Source: Faucicola osloensis_D
Lineage (GTDB): Bacteria; Pseudomonadota; Gammaproteobacteria; Pseudomonadales; Moraxellaceae
Assembly: GCA_020041925.1 (NCBI GenBank)
Contig: CP083409.1
DNA: 64,000 nt
Reading direction: 5' to 3' (one strand)
In this document: positions 8,618 through 17,948 of the stretch, piece after piece
Layout of the letters: every line of letters starts with the position of its first letter
How positions within the stretch are numbered: the first letter of the stretch is position 1
Notes under the pieces: generated by a model
Seen by the model: the letters and a program-made list of their open reading frames with translations, nothing else
Database searches by the model: none
Told to the model about the DNA's origin: nothing
Program-made: the position numbers and the translations under genes

Positions 8618-10024
8618 CTAGCTTTGTTTTGCAATGGACGACAATAGTTTGTCTAGTTGTACTTTTGCCAGGTCATATTGCTGCTGGCAGTCTGCTAAAG
8701 CTTGTAACTCCGTCGTTAATTCCAATGTTGCAATCTCTAATGGGTCTTTAAAATAGCGTTTTGGATTAAGATCATACTTATATTGTGCAATTTGTGCTTG
8801 CGTCACCTTAACCGCAGCGTTATTTTCAGTTGGATTTTTTATAAAGTCGATGATTTTTTCCATCGATTGCTCAGCCACTTCACCGCCATATTTGCCATTA
8901 AGCAGCATATTTTCTGCCGTCATCAACCAAAACGCGTCGGTTGTTTTTGCTGTATTTAATACCACTAAGCATACGTTGGCTTGACTATATTGCAAAATTC
9001 CCAGCGGCAAAAGGGTCACGCTTTCAATCAGATTGTGATGCACCAATGCTTCTCGCACAGCAAGGTCATACCCCCCTTTAAATAACCAGCCGATGGGCAA
9101 TATTAGGTATGCCCTGCCCTTATCGTTGAGATGATATAAATAAAGCTGAATCCATAAACTTTCGGAGGCACTGCTAGGAATCGCATGAAAAACACTTAAA
9201 GGCTGTAGATAGTTAATCTCTGTTAACGCAAACGGCTGAATCTCATTGCCAAAACTTGGTAAACAAATACCAATATCTGCTTGATGGCTTCCTTCTTTTG
9301 CTGTCAAACTGTCTAAAATTTTTAACTCGGCATCACTCTCAACCATAGTTAATAACAATCGGCTTAGCAAGGCAGGCATCATGTGAATTTCTCGCAAAAT
9401 AAGCTTGCCAGGTGCTAGGCTAAAGCCACTATTTGCCACGCCACTTGCCCCATCGTATAGCGTCAAGCCGTGCGTCTCACCAATAATCCCTTTTAATAGC
9501 AGGCTAATTGCCAATGGGTCGCCCCATTGATTTTTAATAGATAGGGCATGTAATTTTTGATACAGCAATGGCGTGATTTGCTGAGCATAGGCTTGTGCTG
9601 TTAAAAATTGCTGTTGCAGTTGGCTAAAATCCGCTTGAATACGCTGCCATGGATTGGCGGTATCCGATAACAATTTGATGAGCGATGCAATGACAACATC
9701 CAAATCTTGGCTATCATAAAACTGTCGTAATATTTGCTCGATTTTCACATTGGGTGTGAGCAACGACTGGTCTGTTAACTCCTTTGCTGCAAGTTCATGA
9801 GATAAAGCTTTGGCATCGACTTTAGCGGTCATCAAGTTGCCAACCAAATCAGCAATTGGATTTTGCTGCGCCTCGTTAAGGTACGCCACATAGGCAGATA
9901 CTATCATCACCAACATGGCATTTTCAGCGGTGAGCTCTCGTCTGAGTGATTGATAGTTTTTATCAAAAACGGCATTAAAAGTCGATATTTTTGTATTGTT
10001 TGGTGATTGTGTCCTACTGGTCAT
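8618..10024 (-). CDS. HsdM-like protein with degenerate methyltransferase motifs
   Basis: A 468-residue protein resembling the type I restriction N6-adenine methyltransferase subunit (HsdM): helical N-terminal domain to about residue 165, then a methyltransferase-like fold. The SAM motif position reads YDGASG (190-195) where active enzymes have DPxCGSG. The catalytic NPPF position reads CLPSFG (254-259), so the essential Asn is gone. Methylation activity is therefore unlikely. It ends the five-gene operon and its start overlaps the HsdS-like gene by 11 bp. No hsdR is present. It may serve as a DNA-binding scaffold for the HsdS-like partner (inference). Confidence 0.7.
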   Translation of the reverse strand: MTSRTQSPNNTKISTFNAVFDKNYQSLRRELTAENAMLVMIVSAYVAYLNEAQQNPIADLVGNLMTAKVDAKALSHELAAKELTDQSLLTPNVKIEQILRQFYDSQDLDVVIASLIKLLSDTANPWQRIQADFSQLQQQFLTAQAYAQQITPLLYQKLHALSIKNQWGDPLAISLLLKGIIGETHGLTLYDGASGVANSGFSLAPGKLILREIHMMPALLSRLLLTMVESDAELKILDSLTAKEGSHQADIGICLPSFGNEIQPFALTEINYLQPLSVFHAIPSSASESLWIQLYLYHLNDKGRAYLILPIGWLFKGGYDLAVREALVHHNLIESVTLLPLGILQYSQANVCLVVLNTAKTTDAFWLMTAENMLLNGKYGGEVAEQSMEKIIDFIKNPTENNAAVKVTQAQIAQYKYDLNPKRYFKDPLEIATLELTTELQALADCQQQYDLAKVQLDKLLSSIAKQS

Positions 10025-10616
10025 GATGGCTACCTTGGGGCATTAAGGTATGAAACACGGCAGAAGCGGTGCGTTGATGTTGTTGCATCAGTTGGTTTAA
10101 CGCTTGCAAAGTAGCTACATTTTGCCAAAAAAAATCGGCTAATTTTTGCTGGTTCTCTTGGCTTGGCACATCAATTTGCCACTCTTTTAGCCGACCAACC
10201 GAAATTGTGGCGGTGACTGTCGCTCGGTTGTGCGTGGCAAGCCAAGCCTGTCCGTATTCGCTGTTAAGCAGACTGACCAATACTTCAGGTAACAGCAAAT
10301 TAGGTTTGGCTCTCAGTATAAAACAATTGACCCCCACCACAAGCGGTATATCACCCATATCCTGCGCTCGCACAATGACTGAGCGCATATTAAATCCACG
10401 AGCCACCAATAACACATCGCCTACTTGTAGTTGCTGTGTGGTGAATACCTCAGGTGAAATAGCGACCAAACTGTCGGGATTGTCATCAATCTCAAGCGTG
10501 CCCAAATCGGTAAAATTTTGCGCGGTCAGTTGTCTGACGGTGATGAGATTGTCACCTTGATTGATAAACTTTTTATTTAAACCAACAAAAATTTTGGCAA
10601 GGTCTTTTAGTTGCAT
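10014..10616 (-). CDS. HsdS-like single target-recognition-domain protein
   Basis: A 200-residue protein resembling half of a type I specificity subunit: one target-recognition domain (about 1-155) with the typical KEWQIDVPSQENQQKLADFF turn, then one coiled-coil helix (about 155-190). Full HsdS has two such halves, so this would have to dimerise to read a palindromic or bipartite site. It begins 19 bp after the recombinase gene and overlaps the HsdM-like gene, indicating joint translation. It probably provides DNA sequence recognition for the operon. Confidence 0.7.
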   Translation of the reverse strand: MQLKDLAKIFVGLNKKFINQGDNLITVRQLTAQNFTDLGTLEIDDNPDSLVAISPEVFTTQQLQVGDVLLVARGFNMRSVIVRAQDMGDIPLVVGVNCFILRAKPNLLLPEVLVSLLNSEYGQAWLATHNRATVTATISVGRLKEWQIDVPSQENQQKLADFFWQNVATLQALNQLMQQHQRTASAVFHTLMPQGSHHDQ

Positions 10617-10635
10617 GAATGTTCCAATTTAAAGT

Positions 10636-13600
10636 TTACATATCATCAGTTGATGGTAATATCGCTTTTAACGTTTCATCCGTGATAAGCATAAAATGGG
10701 TAAAATAACGCAGTAATGCCGAAAATCGCCACGAATTTGTTCGATTTAACTGATTATCTGGCGTGGCTATGCCGATTAAAATTGAAGTCTGGCTGTTATC
10801 ATTTTTATATCGAAACTTAAAATTCGTTTGCACTTCTTCAAGTTTTTCTGTACTCAGTTGTGCATCTAGTTGAGCATTGATATCTTCAAATTGATTATCA
10901 TTATCGCTAAATAACTCATGCCTATCAAATAGTTGATGACGTTGTAAGATAGTCAAAATCGGTTCATCACAACTGATCATCCAGCGATTTTTGGGCAATA
11001 TTGTAATCGCAATCGGTAAAAACTTCAGCAGGATTTGCACTTCGCCATAACTTTTACCAAACGGTATGGAAGAATCGGTGGTCGTCATTCTATCGGCAAG
11101 GGTACGGATAAAAAACTGCCAATTAGGTAAATCTTGTCGTAAGATGTTGGCATTTCTGAGCATCATACCGAGCATTCGCCGCTCAAAATTTGTTTGAATG
11201 TCAATCATACTGTACCGCGTATTGTCTCGCAAAAACCGATAGTGACGACGTTCTGTCATTAGCTTTTGGATGGCGAATGCTTTTTGTTTAATCAAGCCAA
11301 TATTTTGTATCGATACTCCTGTCTCATCGCCAATCACATTGCTATCAGCCTTTGTATTTTTTTCCAAATGTTCTAACACGGCTTGAATTTGTTGGGGTCG
11401 GTAATTGAGCAGCGGTGAATCGCTGTGCTTTGGTAAGTTGCGTCCAAATATTTCATCATTAAAATTGAGATTGGCGATTGCAAATGACGTTGATTTTCGT
11501 AGCTTTCGTTTTAAATTTTCTCGAAATAATAATGCACGTATATCAGCGAGTTGTACATCATGGCGTTTTGAAATTGCGCGGTGTTGCAAATTGGTAATGT
11601 TTATCCAACTATCGTAAGGCAAGCCGATATTGGCTTTGCTAAGTTCATAAGTTGCCGTGAGCATCGCAAAGTGGTTGTAATATTCAAAACTACGTTCTGG
11701 CGATAAATGCCCCATCAGCCCCGAAATGGCATACCATTTGTCAGTATGGTATTTTTGCACACCCAATAAACTTTGGACAATCTGATCAATATGTTTGGTA
11801 TTTAGACCTGTTAAAGTTTGCGTCAATGCGTCATCTGCATTTAGCGCGAGAGCTAAGTTGCTAATCGCTGTATGCCGAAATGCATGAAAGGTAAACTTGG
11901 TGTCAGCGTTTTGGGTACTAGTGTTTTGGATATCAGCATTTGGGGAAATATCTTTGACAATTTTATCCAATAATTTTAGGGGCGTATGGCTGGGGATTGG
12001 GGTATTCTCAGTAGATAACGTGAATAAATATTGTTGCTGCTTGCTGATATGATTGCTTTTGACATACTCAGTAAAAAACTCAAGTTCCTGTAGACTTAAT
12101 AAAGCATAAAGTGCCACTCTTCGAATACTGCCTTCGGTTTTGGTTTTGCGATAATTGTTCGGACGTATTACTAGCGACGGCTCATCGGTGCCAATCGCTT
12201 CAATATCGCTAAAACGTAAGCCAAGTAGCTCTTTTTTTCGCATCCCTGTGCGATAAGCAAGGATAAACAATAACAAAAACATGTCTGCTTCCATCGGGTC
12301 AATCGAGCGACGGATTTGTAATAAGATACGTTGGTATAGGTTGGGCGAAATCCACTCGGCACGTACACACCGCATGGCGGTGGCTTCAGGAATATCTGCC
12401 TCGACAAAACCGAATTTTTCCATCCCAAAATTATGCAAGCGTTTTAGCAATTTGGCAGAATAAGCAATGTCCTTGTTTTTAAGCTTTGATTTTTTAAAAT
12501 CAACGATTTCTTCATATAGCTCTTCAAAATCATCTGCCTCCCAACCTTGTAACTCACTGTCACCCACAAAGTATAGCCACTCGTAGCCAATGGTGAATAG
12601 ATATTTCTCAATACTTTGTAAACTGGTTTTTGAACGCTCTTTAACCAAATCAATGACCCATGCCAATAATACTTTTTCAGCCTGCGTTGCCACCACTTCT
12701 TGCATATCGACAAGCTTATACCGCACTTTATCTCGCTTGGATAAACTATCAAAATTGGGGACAGTGATATGATAGAGTCTGGCATTTGGTTCTCGCAGTA
12801 CTTTTCGAATATTGATCAAAACATCGGTTTTGCGTTGTTCCGCTTTCTGGGAAAGGGTCAAGTTGTCGATATTTTTATGGTTATTTGCGGTGATGGTCAG
12901 CGTGAGTAACTCATCAATATCATAAACCTTGTCATGATTGGTAAAATTGCTGTCATGAATCGTTAAAAAACTCTCAATTCTTAAACCAGTGGTTACTTGC
13001 CGACCTTGTAATACCATGGTTAGCGCATGATCGATATGTACATCTCGCAATCGCTCCCAATGAGAACTGGCTGACTGTAACAACCGAGAAAATGACGGGA
13101 TGGTTAAATTGGCTTGTTTAAGTAAAGGGGTAATTACGTTAAATAAAAGCACATGAATATTGAGATTGCCTAGCATTGACGCATCGATAGGGTCATGTTG
13201 TAGGGCTAACAGCCAACATTGACTCATCGGGTCAATACAAATTTGTTGGCTGTTATAAATACCACCATCATCAAGTCGTTCATTGCCGTAGTTTTTATTG
13301 GCGTAGCGGATTTGGGTCAATAAACGATAATTTAGGTAAGGTTGAAAGTCATTGTTTAGCAAATTGATTAGCCATGCGTGCAGCATTTTTGCATCATTGA
13401 TACCACCAAACGCAATACCTGAGAATATCAGCCAACCAATTTTTTCTTCGATTTTAAATTTCTTGGTGGTTTGCCAATGATTTTTTACTACATCTAAAAT
13501 TTTATTAAACTGCTTACCGTGTCTGACATAAGATTCCGTAATTTGTAGCGGGTTAATTTTTGAGGGCATGGTTTGGGGGGCTAGCACTACCCCAAAATAG

Positions 13601-14106
13601 TGCTCATTTAACCGAAAATTGCTATTTTGATACGCTACAAATTGCTGTAATAGTTGCCTAGCGTAGCGATAAATTGTCTCACTCGCCCCGTACTCAGCAA
13701 ATAATAAGGTATTGGCTTTTTTAATAAAAATATCAAAACCTTTATTTGACAGGCTTTTATAGTCTTTTTCAATCTGATATAAATCTCGCAAATACTGCAA
13801 ATACGCATTTGACGAAATATCGCAACAGATTTTTTTGATGTATAGTGATGCTTGAGCCTTTTGCCATTGATATTTGATACTTTCAATTTTGCGAATTGGT
13901 GATTGCAAATGCCGAGGATTTGCCAAAAGCGACTCATCGGCTTGGGTTTGGTACCACAAACATTGCAATGTCTGCCAAATTGGATTATAAAATTTGTGCC
14001 AAACACCCCAGCGGCTAAATTCTGATGGCATTTGGCTATAGTTAGATTTTTTAAGCTGTCGTTTTTGTTGTTGCGTCAATCTTTGTTTTTTTGCTGCTTT
14101 TCTCAT
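10636..14106 (-). CDS. Very large tyrosine-recombinase-family protein (1156 aa)
   Basis: The phage-integrase catalytic core lies at about residues 600-820 of a 1156-residue protein. It carries the Arg of TGMRKKELLGLR (R623), the beta-hairpin lysine region (655-657), His741 and Arg744 (HAFRHTA), His800 (LMGHLSPE) and Tyr809/810 (FEYYNH). The core looks catalytically complete. Normal recombinases are 300-450 residues; this has about 600 extra N-terminal and 330 extra C-terminal residues of unknown function. Its first 56 bp overlap the end of the upstream recombinase-like gene, so the two are made together. It may cut and join DNA for a mobile element or an operon-specific function. Confidence 0.75.
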   Translation of the reverse strand: MRKAAKKQRLTQQQKRQLKKSNYSQMPSEFSRWGVWHKFYNPIWQTLQCLWYQTQADESLLANPRHLQSPIRKIESIKYQWQKAQASLYIKKICCDISSNAYLQYLRDLYQIEKDYKSLSNKGFDIFIKKANTLLFAEYGASETIYRYARQLLQQFVAYQNSNFRLNEHYFGVVLAPQTMPSKINPLQITESYVRHGKQFNKILDVVKNHWQTTKKFKIEEKIGWLIFSGIAFGGINDAKMLHAWLINLLNNDFQPYLNYRLLTQIRYANKNYGNERLDDGGIYNSQQICIDPMSQCWLLALQHDPIDASMLGNLNIHVLLFNVITPLLKQANLTIPSFSRLLQSASSHWERLRDVHIDHALTMVLQGRQVTTGLRIESFLTIHDSNFTNHDKVYDIDELLTLTITANNHKNIDNLTLSQKAEQRKTDVLINIRKVLREPNARLYHITVPNFDSLSKRDKVRYKLVDMQEVVATQAEKVLLAWVIDLVKERSKTSLQSIEKYLFTIGYEWLYFVGDSELQGWEADDFEELYEEIVDFKKSKLKNKDIAYSAKLLKRLHNFGMEKFGFVEADIPEATAMRCVRAEWISPNLYQRILLQIRRSIDPMEADMFLLLFILAYRTGMRKKELLGLRFSDIEAIGTDEPSLVIRPNNYRKTKTEGSIRRVALYALLSLQELEFFTEYVKSNHISKQQQYLFTLSTENTPIPSHTPLKLLDKIVKDISPNADIQNTSTQNADTKFTFHAFRHTAISNLALALNADDALTQTLTGLNTKHIDQIVQSLLGVQKYHTDKWYAISGLMGHLSPERSFEYYNHFAMLTATYELSKANIGLPYDSWINITNLQHRAISKRHDVQLADIRALLFRENLKRKLRKSTSFAIANLNFNDEIFGRNLPKHSDSPLLNYRPQQIQAVLEHLEKNTKADSNVIGDETGVSIQNIGLIKQKAFAIQKLMTERRHYRFLRDNTRYSMIDIQTNFERRMLGMMLRNANILRQDLPNWQFFIRTLADRMTTTDSSIPFGKSYGEVQILLKFLPIAITILPKNRWMISCDEPILTILQRHQLFDRHELFSDNDNQFEDINAQLDAQLSTEKLEEVQTNFKFRYKNDNSQTSILIGIATPDNQLNRTNSWRFSALLRYFTHFMLITDETLKAILPSTDDM

Positions 14107-16546
14107 CTAATGTCTCATCGGGTTTAGAAGATTGCTCTGGTAATGAATGTAATAACTTGTCTATTTTTTGAAATTTTGCTTTGATGTCATTCAGGCCCAA
14201 ATCGTTGGCTATGGCCTCAAACACATCAGCTAGTGCGTAGATAGCGGATTTACTCCCCGATGAGTATCGACCAAAAAATTCTTGGCGATGTTTTTCATGA
14301 CCGATGACACCATTGATAATGGGCATTTCGACACCGCGTTTTTCAAGCTGAACTCTCACAAAATGCCGAGTAAAGTAGGGATCTATGTCAAAAAAAGGTT
14401 TGATAAATTCTGCAATCTGACCACGTTTTACTGTCGCTATTTTCTCGCCTTGTTCACAAATTAAGTTAATTAGCATATTGTCGCTATCGTCATGTTCATA
14501 CAAAATCGGTTTGATCACTTGGTTGACCCATTTTCTACGATGGAGCAATTGGGCAAATTTGGCGAGAAACCAGCGGTATAACGTCAACGTTGTTACTAGC
14601 GTTGGGCAGATTGGCACTAGACGATGATTTCTCACGGAACGATTGGGTTTGTCAGAAATAAGGATTTGAGCAGAATATTCATTTAAATCAATATCATGAA
14701 TATGGGTGATACGATTATTGGGACGAATCCCTGTGGTGAGACAAAAAATCAGCCAGACATAACTACTGACGTTATTAAATAGTTCAAATTTTGATGTACT
14801 GGTGATGACGGCTGTATGAAAAATATCATCAAGTAATGATTTGACAAATGACAGTGTGAGTGCTTGCCCCGAGCCTGTGGTATAGTCTTTTTTTGTTTCT
14901 AGAAAGCCCAAGTCAAATGACGTATCTTTTCTCAGCCAAACCAACGCATTTTTATAATGGGTGATTAATTCATTTAGCATATGACTGCTATAAAATTTTG
15001 CAGGTGCGGATATTGGCGGGATTCGGCAGATAATTTCAGCGATATGGCTGTTACTACCCTCGATATAACGAGTCAAGCTAACTTGCAAGGCTGACTCAAT
15101 ACGATGCACTGATAGGTACGGCAAACTCAACTCTGTTCTCACTTGAGCGATATAGTCTCGAACATCAGTCTGTGTGGGTAATAATCGTTTATTCGCTAAA
15201 AATCCTACAAGTTTAATGGGCATTGGCAGCTCAATCACTGCTTTCTCATTTTCAAAAATGTGGGCTTCAAATTTCTTTTTACGTGCAGTAATTTCAAAGG
15301 ATGCGTGCAAATAAACCTTGGTCTTTAATAGCTTAAATATCCCAGACTGTCTCACAAAACCTTTTGTCATAAGCGATTCGACAGGAATAGACGTGATCAT
15401 TGATAACAGTAAAATTGTGGCTAATGTTTTAAGCTTAAGCTGGTCACGACTTAATATTTCTTCTTGTAACTGACAGTCTTTTACTAGCCTTGCAAAAATG
15501 AGCTGGTAGGCTTTTGGCGAAAGCAGATAAACACTTGAATTTAGCATCAATTCACGCTGGCTGATAAACATTTGCCGAACGGATAAATCAACCATTTGCA
15601 GCGGTGCATTGTAACGAACCAAAGCATTGGGGATGGTTTGATACTCAAGTAACGGCTCACCCGTGTTATCGACTGTCACTTCGGTTGAACTGGCTGTCGA
15701 TTGCTCAGTATCTTTACTTTCAAAACACACTGTCTGCAGTGCGGGCTGATAATTTTCAACATCATCCGTGGTATTCAAACTTGGATTAGATTGAAAAGTG
15801 GGTTGGATAAAGTCCCGAGCGGATAAATTTTGCTGTGGCTTTTTTTTGCGGGGTTTTCGTTTAGTATTTAGCTTTTTGATTTCTGTATCAATTTTTTTGC
15901 GACGCTTTGGATTAAGCGCAACTTCAAGACACAATCGGATTTCAGTCGCTTGATTGCGACGCGTTTTATTATTGGTCTGAATTTCTAACTCAACCAAAAA
16001 ATCCCTCAATGAATCAATTTGCAAAGCGCATGCAGGGTCGTCCGAAAAATGAGGGAGATTTTCTAAAATCCAAGTTTTTATGGGTGTTTTATAAAAACAC
16101 GCAATCTTTAAGCGTTTGATGATACGTTGATAATAAGATTTTAATTTGTGATGCTTCAGTACTATTGCCAAGTAAAAAGCAATTTTTGTCCAGCCGATTT
16201 GTTGTGGCGCTAATTCAAACTTTGAAATCAAAAAAGGCAACTTTAGGAGATTTGGCAGCTTATTTAATTCACCTCTTTTCGCTTCTACACTTTCCAATAT
16301 ATTAATTTTGAACGCTGTTTGAATTTTTTCGATTTTTTTAGTTTCAATATCGCCATCTCGCACGATTTTTTGTGCGATTAAACACGTCATCACCAGATTT
16401 TGAATCAGCTGCTCTTTTGCTTTTGTGTCTGCTTTTTCTTCAACAGGGTAATTTTCGAACAATAAGGTGTCTTTTATTAAGCTTTGAAAATCATGCCGTG
16501 ACAAAAGTGGTAGTTCTGAATTAGATTCTTCAGCATTTTCAGTCAT
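14051..16546 (-). CDS. Large tyrosine-recombinase-like protein (831 aa)
   Basis: The C-terminal integrase-like core (about 590-775) has Arg608 (TTGIRPN), Lys633, a box II reading YFTRHF where the first His of HxxR is replaced by Tyr724 (Arg727 kept), His750 (VIGHEKH) and a candidate nucleophile Tyr761 (GRYSSG). A basic, lysine-rich low-complexity stretch lies at 213-240. The long N-terminal region is unrecognised. It overlaps both the small upstream gene (8 bp) and the downstream recombinase gene (56 bp). Such coupled recombinase pairs or trios resemble RIT-type and Tn554-type modules, but the sizes and partners here differ. Confidence 0.65.
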   Translation of the reverse strand: MTENAEESNSELPLLSRHDFQSLIKDTLLFENYPVEEKADTKAKEQLIQNLVMTCLIAQKIVRDGDIETKKIEKIQTAFKINILESVEAKRGELNKLPNLLKLPFLISKFELAPQQIGWTKIAFYLAIVLKHHKLKSYYQRIIKRLKIACFYKTPIKTWILENLPHFSDDPACALQIDSLRDFLVELEIQTNNKTRRNQATEIRLCLEVALNPKRRKKIDTEIKKLNTKRKPRKKKPQQNLSARDFIQPTFQSNPSLNTTDDVENYQPALQTVCFESKDTEQSTASSTEVTVDNTGEPLLEYQTIPNALVRYNAPLQMVDLSVRQMFISQRELMLNSSVYLLSPKAYQLIFARLVKDCQLQEEILSRDQLKLKTLATILLLSMITSIPVESLMTKGFVRQSGIFKLLKTKVYLHASFEITARKKKFEAHIFENEKAVIELPMPIKLVGFLANKRLLPTQTDVRDYIAQVRTELSLPYLSVHRIESALQVSLTRYIEGSNSHIAEIICRIPPISAPAKFYSSHMLNELITHYKNALVWLRKDTSFDLGFLETKKDYTTGSGQALTLSFVKSLLDDIFHTAVITSTSKFELFNNVSSYVWLIFCLTTGIRPNNRITHIHDIDLNEYSAQILISDKPNRSVRNHRLVPICPTLVTTLTLYRWFLAKFAQLLHRRKWVNQVIKPILYEHDDSDNMLINLICEQGEKIATVKRGQIAEFIKPFFDIDPYFTRHFVRVQLEKRGVEMPIINGVIGHEKHRQEFFGRYSSGSKSAIYALADVFEAIANDLGLNDIKAKFQKIDKLLHSLPEQSSKPDETLDEKSSKKTKIDATTKTTA

Positions 16547-17069
16547 TTTTATTCTCTAATTCTTGCTGACGATGCTGTGCCGTACGCATCTTTACGTTAA
16601 TGAGATTGTAAAAACAAGTTTTTGTAAACTTGGCATTCGGGTAAATCTTTTTCCATGCAAGTGGATTAATAAGCAAATCAAGTGCATCATAAATTTCGTT
16701 TAAATTTTCAAATGATTTGCTGTTGCGACAAATAATATCGAGCGTTTCAAATATCACATTCGATAAAAAATTAAAGGCTGCAATATCTTTTACCTCAATA
16801 ATTTTCAAATTATCTTCACCTTTTATCATTGATTGATAAGTTAATTCGGTCAGGACGTTATTCAAAATTAAATTATGGGTGAACTGGTAACTCTTCTTGT
16901 CCTTTAATACCACTGTGTTTATTGATTTTGCACGCAAATATTCTGTTTTTATTTGCTCACTATTCAAATTACAAACGAGATAATTTAGATAAAAATCCTT
17001 CCAATCCAATACATCAGGATGGACATCCATATCTTGTTTAGATAGATAACTTAGTAAAATATTTTGCAT
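16539..17069 (-). CDS. Hypothetical protein, first gene of recombinase/HsdMS-like operon
   Basis: A 176-residue protein with no motif I recognise. It is mostly helical in appearance, asparagine- and lysine-rich, and has no membrane segment or signal peptide. Its end overlaps the start of the 831-residue recombinase-like gene by 8 bp, so it belongs to the same operon. An AT-rich stretch upstream (17070-17230) presumably holds the operon promoter. It could be the third, reduced member of a recombinase trio or an accessory factor, but the sequence does not show this. Confidence 0.6.
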   Translation of the reverse strand: MQNILLSYLSKQDMDVHPDVLDWKDFYLNYLVCNLNSEQIKTEYLRAKSINTVVLKDKKSYQFTHNLILNNVLTELTYQSMIKGEDNLKIIEVKDIAAFNFLSNVIFETLDIICRNSKSFENLNEIYDALDLLINPLAWKKIYPNAKFTKTCFYNLINVKMRTAQHRQQELENKND

Positions 17070-17236
17070 TTTATAAATAGTAATATAATTACGATTTTTT
17101 AATTATAGCCAAAATTTCTAACAGAAAGACCCCCACACGCATTTTTTTGAGTTGTTTTTTTGTTAAAATTAGCGGTAACTTTATTGATTCAAAAATTTGC
17201 TAATAGATAAATGACCATGCTGTTTTTGATTTTTAT

Positions 17237-17268
17237 AAAAAAACACCGCTAGATTGCGGTGTTTTTTA
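17237..17268 (-). terminator. Intrinsic terminator after the integrase operon
   Basis: The hairpin AAAACACCGC / GCGGTGTTTT has a 6-nt loop and is flanked by A- and T-runs, so it can work in both directions. It sits just past the stop of the minus-strand zinc-ribbon gene. Confidence 0.8.
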
Positions 17269-17282
17269 AATGCGAAGGCTAA

Positions 17283-17654
17283 TTAAAATGGTATTTCATT
17301 ATCAGGCTCAACTGATGCCAAAAATCCCTGTAAATCTACGACACCTCTATTGATAAAGGCTAAGCATTGCGCACATTGCCAATCTAAAAAATAATTAGGA
17401 TCGGGCAAATCGCACGGGTTGTAAAGCTCGTATAGTTTGCCACAAGTTTTACAGCTAATACTTGAATCATAAGCCCTTACCATTGATAATCTCGAGAATA
17501 ACTCTTCAAAGGTTACTTGATAGTAATGACATAGCTGTTTGATATGCCACTCAAGTCGATTGGGATGATGTTGATTAAATGGATGCCAGTAATCTAGGCA
17601 CATCTGGAGCGAAGTACCATTGAGCATTTTATTAGTCAGTAAGTGAATACGCAT
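17283..17654 (-). CDS. Small protein with a CxxC zinc-ribbon
   Basis: A 123-residue protein whose second half has two CxxC pairs (CKTCGKLYELYNPC and CAQC), a likely zinc ribbon. The first half looks helical. It is the last gene of the integrase operon, 1 bp after the 96-residue ORF. I cannot assign a function; small zinc-ribbon proteins are common cargo next to integrases and may bind nucleic acid. Confidence 0.6.
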   Translation of the reverse strand: MRIHLLTNKMLNGTSLQMCLDYWHPFNQHHPNRLEWHIKQLCHYYQVTFEELFSRLSMVRAYDSSISCKTCGKLYELYNPCDLPDPNYFLDWQCAQCLAFINRGVVDLQGFLASVEPDNEIPF

Positions 17655-17655
17655 T

Positions 17656-17946
17656 TTAGTATACTCTCTCTAAAAAATTTGAAAAATCATGTTGAAACAA
17701 ATGCCTAATTTGCCGATATTGCTCGTCTCGCGTTTCATCTTTATCAATGGATGATAGTTGGCGTTGTGCCCAAAGCCTTAATGCTCGATGAGAATTACAA
17801 TGATGCTCATTTATCCATTCTGCTAAATCGGCATTGTTGATAATGTGATACTCAGCGATTAATTGGTTAGCGAAATTACAAGCTTCTTGGCTAATCAAAT
17901 CAGGCTTCATGGCTTGTCGCAGTTGTTCATAATCAATCACTGGCAT
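17656..17946 (-). CDS. Small hypothetical protein in integrase operon
   Basis: A 96-residue, mostly helical soluble protein with no recognised motif. It lies 2 bp after the integrase stop and 1 bp before the zinc-ribbon gene, so it is co-transcribed with them. No function can be inferred beyond association with the integrated element. Confidence 0.55.
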   Translation of the reverse strand: MPVIDYEQLRQAMKPDLISQEACNFANQLIAEYHIINNADLAEWINEHHCNSHRALRLWAQRQLSSIDKDETRDEQYRQIRHLFQHDFSNFLERVY

Positions 17947-17948
17947 GA

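Noticed and set aside
12171..12785. Antisense and shadow ORFs inside the large recombinase and other long genes
   Set aside because: They overlap strongly supported genes in other frames and have no family similarity or ribosome sites.
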